A stretch of DNA of 64,000 nt from positions 1 through 64,000 of the forward strand of contig NZ_JBMGQR010000007.1 of assembly GCF_049059935.1 (NCBI RefSeq), in the 5' to 3' direction. The position numbers were made by a program, and so were the translations under genes. This DNA is from JAURVT01 sp049059935. Its GTDB lineage: Bacteria > Actinomycetota > Actinomycetes > Propionibacteriales > Nocardioidaceae. Below, in pieces: positions 17,631 through 26,931 of the stretch; positions within the stretch are counted from its first letter, which is position 1, and each line of letters starts with the position of its first letter. The notes beneath the pieces are model-generated. The model ran no database searches. It had not been told where the DNA came from and saw only the letters and a program-made list of their open reading frames with translations.

Positions 17631-18875
17631 TCAGACGACGTGGGCGTAGCGCTCCCGCGTGCTCGCCGTCCATCGGATGACGGGCAGGAGCGCGAACCCG
17701 AGCAGCGCCAGCAGCACGCCGAGGACCACCCAGCCGGGGGCGCCGAGGCCCACCGGCAGCAGGACGATGACGGTGGGCGCGAGCATGGCCGCCAGCGAGA
17801 AGCCGGTGCTCGCCATCCCCTGGTACTGCCCCTGCGCGTGGTCCGAGGCCATCTCCTGGCTGAGGTAGAAGTGCGCCGCGGCCTGCATCAGCTCGCCGAG
17901 GACGTGCATCAGCGCGGCGACGACCAGGAGCACCACCGCGAGGCCGACCGATCGTCCGCCGGCGGCGGCGAAGGCCAGGCAGGCGACCAGCAGCGCGATG
18001 CCCGAGAGGCTGACGGTGCGCGCGGCCGTCGTCACCGAGGTGACGCGCGTGCTCGCCCCCACCTGGAAGAGCACCACCACGACGGTGTTGACGATGAAGA
18101 GCACCGAGACCAGGACGCGCGGCGCGTCGGTCTGCTCGGTGACCCACAGGGGCATGCCGACGTCGAGGATCGCGTACTGGACGGCCATCGCCGACATGAG
18201 CAGCGTCATCAGGACGTACGGGCGGTCGCGGAAGACCGTGGTGATGCCCACCGCGCGCTCGCGCGGCACCGGGGGGACGTGCGGGTAGCGGCGGGTGATC
18301 CAGGCGGCGCCGAGGCAGCTGGCGGCATTGCCGAGCAGCACCGCGACGTAGGCCTCGCGGGTGTCGAGGTGCAGCGCGACACCGGCCACGCCGCCGCCGA
18401 CCGCGAGGCCGACGTTGGTGACCGAGCGCAGGTACGCGCGCGTCCGGACGCGGTCGTGACCCTTGACGCTGCTGGCGATCAGGCCGGCACGCACGGCCGC
18501 CGACCCCCGGTCGAGCACCAGCGCCACCGACATCGCCACGACGAAGGCCCACCACGTCGTGGCCACCACCAGCACGCCGAACGCCAGGCCGGCGAGCGCG
18601 AGCAGCCAGATGAGCAGCTCGCGGCCGCCGCGCCGGTCGGCGAGGTGGCCCAGCGGGATGCCGGCCAGCAGGCCGAACAGGCCCGCGATGGTCAGCCCCA
18701 CGCCGACCGACGTCGCGGACAGGCCGACGATCCGCGTGAAGTACAGGACGCTCGCGACCATGAACATGCCGCTGCCGGTGGTGTAGACCAGCGTCGCGGC
18801 GGCCATCGTCCGCGCCTCGGGCAGCTCGGGCAGCAGCCGCCGCCAGGATGGTCCGCTCCCCCGAGCGTCGGCCAT
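17631..18875 (-). CDS. MFS transporter
   Basis: A 414-residue major facilitator superfamily protein with about twelve hydrophobic segments. The loop 2-3 signature LGHLADRRGGRELL is the usual MFS motif A, and a second copy-like region in the C-terminal half is weak. The substrate cannot be inferred; drug or metabolite efflux is typical of such proteins. Its ATG overlaps the stop of the MOSC gene by one base, so the two are translated together downstream of lepA. Confidence 0.88.
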   Translation of the reverse strand: MADARGSGPSWRRLLPELPEARTMAAATLVYTTGSGMFMVASVLYFTRIVGLSATSVGVGLTIAGLFGLLAGIPLGHLADRRGGRELLIWLLALAGLAFGVLVVATTWWAFVVAMSVALVLDRGSAAVRAGLIASSVKGHDRVRTRAYLRSVTNVGLAVGGGVAGVALHLDTREAYVAVLLGNAASCLGAAWITRRYPHVPPVPRERAVGITTVFRDRPYVLMTLLMSAMAVQYAILDVGMPLWVTEQTDAPRVLVSVLFIVNTVVVVLFQVGASTRVTSVTTAARTVSLSGIALLVACLAFAAAGGRSVGLAVVLLVVAALMHVLGELMQAAAHFYLSQEMASDHAQGQYQGMASTGFSLAAMLAPTVIVLLPVGLGAPGWVVLGVLLALLGFALLPVIRWTASTRERYAHVV

Positions 18876-19522
18876 CAGGGCCGGCTGGCGAGGTAGCGGC
18901 GGGCGTTCGCGTGGCCCTCGGGGTCGGCGCGCTCCTCCTCGAGCAGGCGGGGCAGCAGGTGGCGCTCGCCGGTGACGGCGCGGAACATCAGCCCCACCGT
19001 CACGTCGTGATGTCGCTGCTCGACCACCTGCACGTCGTCCCCCGCCCTCGGCTCACCGGTCTCGACGACCCGCAGGTATGCCCCGGGACGTCCCCTCTGC
19101 GTGAATCGTCGTACCCACTGTGGCTCGCCGGTAAACCCCGCGAAGACCGAGCAGGGCATCCGCACCGACGCCACCTCGAGCACCGCGGTGCCGATCCGCC
19201 ACCGCTCGCCGATCCGTGCCTGGGTCACGTCGACGCCACGGGTGGTGAGGTTCTCCCCGAACGTGCCCGGCGTGAGGGGGCGTCCGAGCTCGTCGGCCCA
19301 GTCGTCGAGGTCCTCGCCGGCGAAGGCGTACACCGCCTTGACCACCCCGCCGTGGTGTCGGCGGTCGGCCTGCTCGTCACCCTCGAGCCCGAGCGGCCCG
19401 ACGCGGACGGGACCACCGACCGGTCGCTTGTCGATCGCGCTGCGTCGCAGGGTGCCCCACGGCACGTCCTGCGCCGCCGCGACGTTGACCGACGCGACGT
19501 GCGGGGTGGTCGTCCCGCTCAC
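18875..19522 (-). CDS. MOSC domain protein (YiiM-like)
   Basis: A 215-residue MOSC-domain protein. The family relates to the C-terminal domain of molybdenum cofactor sulfurase; YiiM-type members reduce N-hydroxylated compounds using molybdenum cofactor. Supporting blocks are VGPLGLEGDEQADRRHHGGVVKAVYAF, LTPGTFGENLTTRGVDV and the conserved Cys in VRMPCSVFAGFTGEPQWVRRF, followed by GRPGAYLRV. It begins 10 bases after lepA on the same strand and overlaps the MFS gene by one base. Substrate unknown. Confidence 0.9.
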   Translation of the reverse strand: MSGTTTPHVASVNVAAAQDVPWGTLRRSAIDKRPVGGPVRVGPLGLEGDEQADRRHHGGVVKAVYAFAGEDLDDWADELGRPLTPGTFGENLTTRGVDVTQARIGERWRIGTAVLEVASVRMPCSVFAGFTGEPQWVRRFTQRGRPGAYLRVVETGEPRAGDDVQVVEQRHHDVTVGLMFRAVTGERHLLPRLLEEERADPEGHANARRYLASRP

Positions 19523-19532
19523 GCGGCGGCGG

Positions 19533-21401
19533 TCACTTCTTGCCCGACTTCTCGCCGCCGTCCGTGGTGGACAGCGCGGCGATGAACGCCTCCTGGGGGA
19601 CCTCGACGCGGCCGACCATCTTCATCCGCTTCTTGCCCTCCTTCTGCTTCTCGAGCAGCTTGCGCTTGCGGGTGATGTCGCCGCCGTAGCACTTGGCGAG
19701 GACGTCCTTGCGGATCGCGCGGATGTTCTCGCGGGCGATGATCCGGGCGCCGACGGCGGCCTGGATCGGCACCTCGAACTGCTGGCGCGGGATCAGCTCC
19801 TTGAGCTTCTGGGCCAGCGAGACGCCGTACGCGTAGGAGCTGTCGCGGTGGACGATTGCGCTGAACGCGTCGACGTTCTCGCCCTGGAGCTTGATGTCGA
19901 CCTTGACGAGGTCGGCGGCCTGGTCGCCCGAGGGGTCGTAGTCGAGCGAGGCGTAGCCCTTGGTGCGGCTCTTGAGCGCGTCGAAGAAGTCGAGGACGAT
20001 CTCGGCCAGCGGCAGCGTGTAGCGGATCTCGACGCGGTCGGCGGACAGGTAGTCCATCCCCTGAAGCATGCCGCGGCGCTGCTGGCACAGCTCCATGATC
20101 TGGCCGATGTAGTCGCTCGGGCTCAGCAGCGTGGCCTTGACGATCGGCTCGAAGACGCTGTCGATCTTGCCCTCGGGGAACTCGCTGGGGTTGGTGACGG
20201 TGTGCTCGGTGCCGTCCTCCATCACCACCCGGTAGACGACGTTGGGGGCGGTCGAGATCAGGTCGAGGTTGAACTCGCGCTCGAGCCGCTCGCGGACGAT
20301 CTCCATGTGGAGCAGGCCGAGGAAGCCGATGCGGAAGCCGAAGCCCAGGGCGCCGGAGCTCTCGGGCTCGTACTGCAGCGCGGCGTCGTTGAGCTGCAGC
20401 TTGTCGAGGGCGTCACGCAGCGTCGGGTAGTCGTCGCCGTCCATCGGGTAGAGCCCGGCGAACACCATCGGGTTGGGGTTGCGGTAGCCGCCCAGCGGCT
20501 CCTCGGCGCCGTGCACCGCCGAGGTCACGGTGTCGCCGACGCGCGACTGCCGGACCTCCTTGACGCCCGTGATCAGGTAACCGACCTCGCCGGCGCCGAT
20601 CTGCTTGGCCTTGGTGGGCTCGGGCGAGATGACGCCGACCTCGAGCATCTCGTGCACCGCGCCGGTGGACATCATCTTGATCTTGTCGCGGTGGGTCAGG
20701 GAGCCGTCGAAGACGCGGACGTAGGTGACGACGCCGCGGTAGGTGTCGTAGACCGAGTCGAAGATCAGCGCGCGCGCCGGTCCGTCGGGGTCGCCCTTGG
20801 GCCCGGGGATCTGGTCGACGATCGCGTCGAGGAGGTCCTCGACGCCCACGCCGGTCTTGGCCGACACGCGCAGGACGTCCGACGGCTCGCAGCCGATGAT
20901 GCCCGCGAGCTCCTCGGCGTACTTCTCGACCTGCGCGCCGGGGAGGTCGATCTTGTTGAGCACCGGGATGATGTGCAGGTCGGCGTCGAGCGCCAGGTAG
21001 AGGTTGGCCAGCGTCTGGGCCTCGATGCCCTGCGCGGCGTCGACGAGCAGCACCGCTCCCTCGCACGCCTCCAGGCTGCGGCTCACCTCGTAGGTGAAGT
21101 CGACGTGGCCGGGGGTGTCGATCAGGTTCAGCACGTACGTCGTGCCGGCGTCGGGGCCGGTAGTGCGCGTGAACGGCAGGCGGACGGCCTGGCTCTTGAT
21201 CGTGATGCCGCGCTCGCGCTCGATGTCCATCCGGTCGAGGTACTGCGCCCGCATCGCACGGCCGTCGACGACGCCGGTGTGCTGCAGCATCCGGTCGGCG
21301 AGCGTGGACTTGCCGTGGTCGATGTGGGCGATGATGCAGAAGTTGCGGATGATCGCGGGGTCGGTGGACCCGACTTCGGGCGCGGCAGGGGTCTTGACCA
21401 T
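19533..21401 (-). CDS. lepA: Elongation factor 4 (LepA)
   Basis: LepA is a ribosome-associated translational GTPase. The 622-residue protein has G1 AHIDHGKST, the RGITIKSQAV switch, DTPGHVDF and NKIDLPGA, domain II, domains III and V of the EF-G fold, and the LepA-specific C-terminal domain (GSSYAYGVSL-like region, KCYGGDITRKRKLLEKQKEGKKRMK). The ATG at 21401 follows GGGGAG at a short spacing; an in-frame ATG at 21413 would add four residues and cannot be excluded. It is divergent from rpsT, a common arrangement. Confidence 0.96.
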   Translation of the reverse strand: MVKTPAAPEVGSTDPAIIRNFCIIAHIDHGKSTLADRMLQHTGVVDGRAMRAQYLDRMDIERERGITIKSQAVRLPFTRTTGPDAGTTYVLNLIDTPGHVDFTYEVSRSLEACEGAVLLVDAAQGIEAQTLANLYLALDADLHIIPVLNKIDLPGAQVEKYAEELAGIIGCEPSDVLRVSAKTGVGVEDLLDAIVDQIPGPKGDPDGPARALIFDSVYDTYRGVVTYVRVFDGSLTHRDKIKMMSTGAVHEMLEVGVISPEPTKAKQIGAGEVGYLITGVKEVRQSRVGDTVTSAVHGAEEPLGGYRNPNPMVFAGLYPMDGDDYPTLRDALDKLQLNDAALQYEPESSGALGFGFRIGFLGLLHMEIVRERLEREFNLDLISTAPNVVYRVVMEDGTEHTVTNPSEFPEGKIDSVFEPIVKATLLSPSDYIGQIMELCQQRRGMLQGMDYLSADRVEIRYTLPLAEIVLDFFDALKSRTKGYASLDYDPSGDQAADLVKVDIKLQGENVDAFSAIVHRDSSYAYGVSLAQKLKELIPRQQFEVPIQAAVGARIIARENIRAIRKDVLAKCYGGDITRKRKLLEKQKEGKKRMKMVGRVEVPQEAFIAALSTTDGGEKSGKK

Positions 21402-21499
21402 GGTGCTCCCCATCCTCCCATGCGTCCCCGAGCCCCGACGACGCTCGCCCGACCCGGGCACCGACGGATGGATGACGGGACCTCGGCGGGTGGGACGAT

Positions 21500-21558
21500 T
21501 TGGGGCCCGGCGGGCGTCCTTGGTAGTGTGAGCGGTCGCGCCTCCGGTGGAGGCGACC
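21500..21558 (+). promoter_or_regulatory. Probable rpsT promoter and leader hairpin
   Basis: A TAGTGT -10 box (21524-21529) lies 18 bases after TTGGGG (21500-21505), with transcription expected to start near 21536. The leader then contains a hairpin (about 21534-21558) in which CGCCTCC pairs with GGAGGCG. An ACGAGG Shine-Dalgarno precedes the GTG at 21596. A role of the hairpin in S20 autoregulation is possible but not shown. Confidence 0.45.
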
Positions 21559-21595
21559 CACCCGTACTAGATCGAGAACGACGAGGCCTGCACCC

Positions 21596-21856
21596 GTGGC
21601 GAACATCAAGTCGCAGATCAAGCGCAACCGACAGAGCGAGCTCGCGCGCGAGCGCAACAAGTCGGTCCGCTCGGCGCTCAAGACCGCCGCGCGTCGTTTC
21701 GACGAGGCCGTCGCTGCCGGCAACGCCGAGGACGCCGAGAAGCACGGCCGCGAGGCCCGTCGCAAGCTCGACCAGGCCGCCTCGTCCGGCGTGATCCACA
21801 AGAACCAGGCGGCCAACAAGAAGTCGGCCATCGCCAAGAAGGCCGCCTCGCTCTGA
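21596..21856 (+). CDS. rpsT: 30S ribosomal protein S20
   Basis: An 86-residue, strongly basic helical protein that binds 16S rRNA in the body of the small subunit. The N-terminus MANIKSQIKRNRQSE and the C-terminal SSGVIHKNQAANKKSAIAKKA are diagnostic of S20, and the length is normal. It uses a GTG start with ACGAGG about 10 bases upstream. Encoded divergently from lepA, as in many actinobacteria, and followed by a strong hairpin. Confidence 0.98.
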   Translation: MANIKSQIKRNRQSELARERNKSVRSALKTAARRFDEAVAAGNAEDAEKHGREARRKLDQAASSGVIHKNQAANKKSAIAKKAASL

Positions 21857-21890
21857 CCCGTCGGCGTCGCTGCGTCGACGCCCGCGCACC

Positions 21891-21920
21891 ACGGCACCGC
21901 TCCCCCGGGGGCGGTGCCGT
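21891..21920 (+). terminator. rpsT terminator hairpin
   Basis: ACGGCACCGC pairs perfectly with GCGGTGCCGT over 10 bp, and the 10-base loop can itself pair CCCC with GGGG. It lies 35 bases after the rpsT stop. No U-tract follows, as is common for actinobacterial terminators. Confidence 0.7.
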
Positions 21921-22027
21921 CGTCATGTCCTGACGCTCACACCGACCCCACAGCCGTGCCCCAGCCGACGCACCGGCCGGCCCGCCAGAGTCTCTCCCAG
22001 ACCACCTCGACGCACCCAGGAGAGACG

Positions 22028-22510
22028 ATGAACGAGCAGCCCGACACCACCACCCCCTCCGGCACCCCGCAGCACCCTGGACGCACCCGGATCGGGGCGG
22101 CCGCAGCCGCCGCGGTCCTGCTGCTGGGCGGGTTCGTCGGCGGCTACGTCGTCAACGGCGCCACCGGCAGCGCCGCGGCGAGCACCAGCGCGCAGGCCGG
22201 GCAGGGCGGCCCGGGCGGGTCGGGCGGCGGCCCCGGTGGATCGGGCTCCATGACGTCGGGCACCATCACCGCCGTCGACGGCGACACGGTCACGCTCGAG
22301 ACCACCGACGGCAGCACGGTCACGGTGACCACCGACTCCGACACCACCGTCACCACCTCGACCGAGGGCACCGTGTCCGACCTGGCCGCGGGCGACACCG
22401 TCCAGGTGCAGGGCGAGGAGTCGGACGGCTCGGTGACCGCCACGAGCATCAGCGAGGGCACCGGCGCCATGGGCGGTGGCACGCCCCCGGGCCAGGGCTC
22501 GTCGAGCTAG
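22028..22510 (+). CDS. Membrane-anchored DUF5666-like protein
   Basis: A 160-residue protein with a short cytoplasmic N-terminus, one membrane segment (about residues 22-44), a Gly/Ser/Pro linker and an extracytoplasmic beta domain made of TITAVDGDTVTLETTDGSTVTVTTDSDT followed by LAAGDTVQVQGE. That pattern is typical of DUF5666-type small beta-barrel repeats. The ATG at 22028 has AGGAGAG five to ten bases upstream, and longer frames start inside the rpsT terminator. Nothing in the context suggests a function; it is convergent with holA. Confidence 0.7.
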   Translation: MNEQPDTTTPSGTPQHPGRTRIGAAAAAAVLLLGGFVGGYVVNGATGSAAASTSAQAGQGGPGGSGGGPGGSGSMTSGTITAVDGDTVTLETTDGSTVTVTTDSDTTVTTSTEGTVSDLAAGDTVQVQGEESDGSVTATSISEGTGAMGGGTPPGQGSSS

Positions 22511-22519
22511 GTCGCGCGG

Positions 22520-23506
22520 TCAGCCGCGGCAGTCGATCACGGTGAGCACCATCTGCTCGAGCGCGTGGTCGGGGTCGCCTGCGCCGCCCTTGACGGCGAG
22601 GTCGGCGTGGGCGACGGCGGTGATCGCGGCGGCGAGGCCGTCGGCGTCCCAGCCGCGCAGCTGACGGCCGAGCACCTTGAGCCGGAACGGCGGGGTGCCG
22701 ACCTCTCGGGCGAGGTCGGCCTCGCGGAGCCCGCGGTCGCGTGCGGCCCCGTACCGGGCGAGGGAGCGCAGACCCGAGGCGAACGCGCTGGTGACGAGCA
22801 CCGACGCGACGTTGTTGGAGATCGCCCACCGCAGCTGCTCGAGGGCCTCGGCCCGCTTGCCCTCGACGGCGAGGTCGGCGATGTCGAAGCCCTTGACCTC
22901 GGCCCGGCCGCCGAAGTACTGCCGGACCAGCTCGATGCCCAGCCGGCCGCGCTTGCCGTCGACGTCGGTGGCGGCCGCCACGAGCTGGTCGGCGGCACCG
23001 GCGAGGGCGCGCAGGTCCTGCCCGACGGCGGAGACCAGGTGCCCGGCCGCCTCCTCGGTGATGGAGCCGCCCAGCTGCCGGACCTCGGCGACCACCCACC
23101 CGGTGAGCTCCCACGGCTTCGGGCCGCCGGTCCTGACCTCGGTGACGGCGGCGCACTTGCGCAGCTTGTCGAGCAGCCCCTTGCCCTTGTTGCCGCCGCC
23201 GTGCGACAGCACGCACGCGACGTCGGGCGAGGGGTTGCCGGCGAACTCGAGCAGCTCGTCGTGGCTCGCGGCCGGGAGGTCCTCGAGCTCGCGCACGACG
23301 ACGCCGCTGGTGTCGGAGAACAGCGAGGGGCTCGTCAGGGCGGTGAGCTCGCCCGGCGTCATCGACGACGCCACGACCTCGGCGACGTCGGCCTGGGCCG
23401 CCTCGGCGGCGATGCCGTCGATGGCGGCCTTGACCGCCCGCTCGGACAGGAACTCCTGCCCGCCGGTCACCAGCAGGACGCGTCCGAACACCGATCGAGT
23501 GGCCAT
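22520..23506 (-). CDS. holA: DNA polymerase III subunit delta
   Basis: The delta subunit opens the beta sliding clamp within the clamp loader. The 328-residue protein shows the actinobacterial HolA pattern: VLLVTGGQEFLSERAVKAAI at the N-terminus, a degenerate AAA+ domain without a Walker A, the LSHGGGNKGKGLLDKLRK stretch, and the C-terminal collar domain (QLRWAISNNVASVLVTSAFASGLRSLARY, PPFRLKVLGRQLRGW). ATG at 23506 is used; a GTG at 23524 would add six residues. It lies 28 bases after comEC on the same strand. Confidence 0.93.
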   Translation of the reverse strand: MATRSVFGRVLLVTGGQEFLSERAVKAAIDGIAAEAAQADVAEVVASSMTPGELTALTSPSLFSDTSGVVVRELEDLPAASHDELLEFAGNPSPDVACVLSHGGGNKGKGLLDKLRKCAAVTEVRTGGPKPWELTGWVVAEVRQLGGSITEEAAGHLVSAVGQDLRALAGAADQLVAAATDVDGKRGRLGIELVRQYFGGRAEVKGFDIADLAVEGKRAEALEQLRWAISNNVASVLVTSAFASGLRSLARYGAARDRGLREADLAREVGTPPFRLKVLGRQLRGWDADGLAAAITAVAHADLAVKGGAGDPDHALEQMVLTVIDCRG

Positions 23507-23533
23507 CGCGGCACATCGTGCCACGCCCCACCG

Positions 23534-25825
23534 TCAGCCGACGACGCCGCGCACCTCCCCGTCGTCGAGCACCACCGCGACGTCGCCGTGGAGGTCGGTG
23601 CGCAGGTCGGTCATGCCCAGCCGGTGCAGGAGCCGCAGGGTCTTCGGGGCCGGGTGCCCGTAGGTGTTGTCCTCGCCGGCGCTCACCGTGGCGAGCCGCG
23701 CGCCGGTGGCCTCGAAGAACCGGCGGTCCTGGCGGGAGCTGCCGTGGTGCGGCACCTTGAGCACGTCGGCCCGGAACGCCGACGCGGGGTGCTCGCGCAG
23801 CAGGGTGGCCTGCGCGGCGGGCTCGATGTCGCCGGTGAGCAGGATCCGCACGCCACGCACGCGGACCAGCAGCACCAGGCTCGCGTCGTTGGCGGCGCCG
23901 CCCTCCCCCGCGGCGCTGACCGGCGTGGTCGACGACGGGCCGAGCACCTCCCAGCTGACGTCGCCCACCGCGCCGCGGGACCCGTCCGCGACGCGTCGGC
24001 TCGGCACGCCCGGCAGCGCGGGACCGCCCGAGGGGCCGACGCCCACGACCCCGACCGGACGGCCGCGCGCCACCCCGTCGAGACCGTCGACGTGGTCGGC
24101 GTGCCCGTGCGTCAGCAGCACGGCCGCCACCTGCTCGACGCCGAGACGGTCCAGGCAGCGGTCGACGTCACGCGGTTCGGGCCCGGCGTCGACGACCACG
24201 GCGGTGCCGCCGCCGGCGTCGAGCACCGTCGCGTCGCCCTGGCCGACGTCGCAGGCCACCATGACCCACCCGTCCGGTGGCCAGCCGACCGACACCGGGC
24301 GCAGCAGCACCACCGTCACGGCGCCGACGAGGAGCACGACGAGCCAGCGGCGGCGGAGCAGCGGCCGCGCGCAGACCGCGACCAGCACGCAGCCGAGCGT
24401 CAGGGCCACGAGCACCGCGGCGCCGTCGCCCGACTCCACCGAGGCCCCCGGCAGGGCGGCGCAGCGGCGCCCGACCTGGCAGATCCACCCGGCGGGCAGG
24501 CTCGTCAGCAGGCCGACCAGGCGGCCGGCCGGGGACGACACGAGGTCGACGAGCCCGCCGAGGAGACCGAGCACCGTGGCCGGCCCCACGGCGGGTGCGG
24601 CGAGGAGGTTGGCCGCGACCGCGACGACGGACACCTGGCCGGAGACGGCCGCGACGACGGGCGTGCAGGCCAGCTGTGCCGCCATGGGCACCGCCAGCGC
24701 CTCGGCCGCGAACCGCGGCATCCATCGCGAGAGCGCGTCGCGCCAGGGCGGCGCGAGCACGAGGATGCCCGCGGTGGCGCTGACCGACAGCACGAACCCG
24801 GCCGTCCGGGCCAACCAGGGGTCGACCAGGAGCAGCAGCACCACGGCCCACGCCAGGGCGCGCATGCCGCGGCGACGTCCGCCGGAGCCGAGCCCGGCCA
24901 GCGCGACCAGGCCCATCGCCGCGGCACGGACGACGCTCGGCTCCGGGCGCGCGAGCAGCACGAACCCCACCGTGCCGAGCAGGCCCACCATCACCTGCAG
25001 CCGCGGCGGCAGCCGGCACCACCGCGCGACGACCAGCAGGAAGCCGACGACGAGCGTCAGGTTGGTCCCCGACACGGCGAGCAGGTGGGTCAGGCCGCTG
25101 GTGCGGAAGTCGTCGGCGAGGTCGTCGGGGAGCCCGGAGTCGTCACCGTGGACCAGCGCCGGGACGAGGCCGGAGACGTCCGCACCGCGTCCCTGCACCG
25201 AGGCGGTCACCCCGTCGCGCAGGTGCTGCGCGCCGTCCCACCACCAGGCCGGGTCGGCCACGGGCGTCGGGCGGCCCGTGGCGTCGAGGTCGGCCGACGC
25301 CGCGCTGTCGTCGGACGGGCCGACGCGCACGCGTGCGTCCACCTGCGCGCCGACCTCGAGACCGCGCCAGTGCTCGTCGGCCCAGACGACGACGGGCGCG
25401 CGGACGTCGACGACCGAGCCGCGGGTCGCGATGCGACGCACGCTCGCCTCGAGCACGACGAGCTCGCCGTGGGGTGAGCGCACGTCCCGCGGGTCGGAGG
25501 TCACCTGGAGCCGCACCGTCGCGACGGCCCGCTGCTCGGCCGCGTCGACGACCGGCCCGGCGCCGATGGTCGCGACCCGTGCCGCACCCACCAGCAGCAC
25601 GCCGGCGCCCACGACGACCGCCATCGCGGCCACCCGGTGACCTCGGCTCACCAGGCGGGTCGCGAGCAGGACGAGCACGACCGCGGAGGCGACGCTCGTC
25701 CGAGGCGGCAGCGACACCACCGTGAGGGCAGCCATCCAGCACGCGACGGCGGGCACCACCATCCGGTGGTCGGGACGGACGACGCGGCGGACGGGCGGGG
25801 GTGCCGGTCGGACCGCCGCGCTCAC
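23534..25825 (-). CDS. comEC: ComEC/Rec2 family DNA-uptake channel
   Basis: A 763-residue polytopic membrane protein, the presumed channel for single-stranded DNA in natural transformation. Domains in order are an N-terminal region with membrane helices and an OB-like DUF4131 part, the Competence domain (SGLTHLLAVSGTNLTLVVGF and many helices), and a C-terminal metallo-beta-lactamase domain with DVGQGDATVLDAGG, LLTHGHADHVDG and LKVPHHGSS. The GTG start at 25825 overlaps the comEA stop by four bases (GTGA). The nuclease-like motif is intact, so the gene looks functional, though competence is not known in most relatives. Confidence 0.95.
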   Translation of the reverse strand: MSAAVRPAPPPVRRVVRPDHRMVVPAVACWMAALTVVSLPPRTSVASAVVLVLLATRLVSRGHRVAAMAVVVGAGVLLVGAARVATIGAGPVVDAAEQRAVATVRLQVTSDPRDVRSPHGELVVLEASVRRIATRGSVVDVRAPVVVWADEHWRGLEVGAQVDARVRVGPSDDSAASADLDATGRPTPVADPAWWWDGAQHLRDGVTASVQGRGADVSGLVPALVHGDDSGLPDDLADDFRTSGLTHLLAVSGTNLTLVVGFLLVVARWCRLPPRLQVMVGLLGTVGFVLLARPEPSVVRAAAMGLVALAGLGSGGRRRGMRALAWAVVLLLLVDPWLARTAGFVLSVSATAGILVLAPPWRDALSRWMPRFAAEALAVPMAAQLACTPVVAAVSGQVSVVAVAANLLAAPAVGPATVLGLLGGLVDLVSSPAGRLVGLLTSLPAGWICQVGRRCAALPGASVESGDGAAVLVALTLGCVLVAVCARPLLRRRWLVVLLVGAVTVVLLRPVSVGWPPDGWVMVACDVGQGDATVLDAGGGTAVVVDAGPEPRDVDRCLDRLGVEQVAAVLLTHGHADHVDGLDGVARGRPVGVVGVGPSGGPALPGVPSRRVADGSRGAVGDVSWEVLGPSSTTPVSAAGEGGAANDASLVLLVRVRGVRILLTGDIEPAAQATLLREHPASAFRADVLKVPHHGSSRQDRRFFEATGARLATVSAGEDNTYGHPAPKTLRLLHRLGMTDLRTDLHGDVAVVLDDGEVRGVVG

Positions 25826-26754
25826 ACGCCCACGAGGTCGCGCAGGTCGGCCATCCTGGCGTCGCCGATGCCGCGCACCTCGAGCAGCTCGTCGACGCTG
25901 GTGAAGCGTCCGATGCTCGCTCGGTGGTCGAGGATCGCCTGCGCGGTCACGGGCCCCACGCCGGGCAGCGTGTCGAGCTGCTCGAGCGTGGCGGTGTTGA
26001 GGTTGACCTTGCCCGCCGGGGCCGCGCCAGATCCGGCCGTGCCGTCGGTGGGCGACCCCGAGGGCGCAGGGGCCGCGGCCACCGCGGGGAGGCCGACGAC
26101 GACCTGCTCGCCGTCCGCCAGCACCCGAGCCAGGTTGACCGAGCTCAGGTCGGTGCCTCCGGGCGCTCCCCCGGCGGCCTCGAGGGCGTCGGCGACGCGG
26201 GAGCCGGCGGGCAGCGTGACGATGCCGGGCCTGCGGACCTTGCCGGTGACGTCGACGACCACCTGGCCCGACGCGGTCGCGCCCGTCGACGCCGGATCGG
26301 GTGCGGGTGCGTCGGTGGGGGCCGATCCGAGGACGTCCGCGGCGTCGGCGTCGTCCGGTGCCCCGGTGGACGCGCCGACGGGCCGCACCTCGCCCGGGCG
26401 GGACGCGTCCACCCACCAGGCGGTCAACCCGAGCGCGAGCAGCACCACGACGAGGGCCACCACCACGTGCTGCACCCGGACCGGACGGTCGCCGACCAAC
26501 GCCTGCCGCGCCAGGTGGAGGCGGTCGCGCGGCGCGAGGGACGCACCAGGCGGGTCGACGTGACGGTGCCGGCCGACCAGCACCGGCCCCCGCGCGTCGA
26601 CGGGCGGGAGCACCGACGTCCGGGGCGCGTCCGGCGGCGGGCGGTCCTCTCCCGGCCCCTCGTCCGGCAGACCCAGCTGCGCACCGAGCGCCTCGAGCCG
26701 CCGGCGGGCGAGGTCGCTCGGCGGGTCGGGGTGGCGGCGTCGGGAGAGGTCCAC
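25822..26754 (-). CDS. comEA: ComEA family DNA-binding competence protein
   Basis: A 310-residue membrane-anchored DNA receptor. A long proline-rich cytoplasmic N-terminus (to about residue 90) is followed by one membrane segment (VVVALVVVLLALGLTAWWV), an acidic/Ala linker, an SLBB domain (VVVDVTGKVRRPGIVTLPAGSRVADALEAAGG), and a C-terminal helix-hairpin-helix pair (KVNLNTATLEQLDTLPGVGP, GRFTSVDELLEVRGIG). The GTG start at 26754 sits six bases after a TAGCGT -10 box. It is translationally coupled to comEC. Confidence 0.94.
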   Translation of the reverse strand: MDLSRRRHPDPPSDLARRRLEALGAQLGLPDEGPGEDRPPPDAPRTSVLPPVDARGPVLVGRHRHVDPPGASLAPRDRLHLARQALVGDRPVRVQHVVVALVVVLLALGLTAWWVDASRPGEVRPVGASTGAPDDADAADVLGSAPTDAPAPDPASTGATASGQVVVDVTGKVRRPGIVTLPAGSRVADALEAAGGAPGGTDLSSVNLARVLADGEQVVVGLPAVAAAPAPSGSPTDGTAGSGAAPAGKVNLNTATLEQLDTLPGVGPVTAQAILDHRASIGRFTSVDELLEVRGIGDARMADLRDLVGV

Positions 26755-26760
26755 GCCGCG

Positions 26761-26766
26761 ACGCTA
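26761..26766 (-). promoter_or_regulatory. -10 box TAGCGT for comEA-comEC, leaderless start
   Basis: TAGCGT on the minus strand is followed by six bases and the comEA GTG, the leaderless spacing seen at several genes here. Between this box and degV (26767-26996, 230 bases) I see only the hairpins at 26932-26988. Confidence 0.55.
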
Positions 26767-26931
26767 GGTCGGTCCGTCGCCCCTCCGCACCCACCGTCGA
26801 CGGATCTGTGGACAACCCCGCCGCGGCCGACCGCCGGTGGACGCGGAGCGGGCCGAACCACCGACCGAGGCACGGCGGGCGCGGCGTCCCGCCTGCACCA
26901 CCCGTCCCACTCGGCACGGAGATCTGTCCCG

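Noticed and set aside
22565..25477. A 970-codon plus-strand frame opposite holA and comEC
   Set aside because: Low-complexity Arg/Gly/His-rich translation, antisense to two well-recognised genes.
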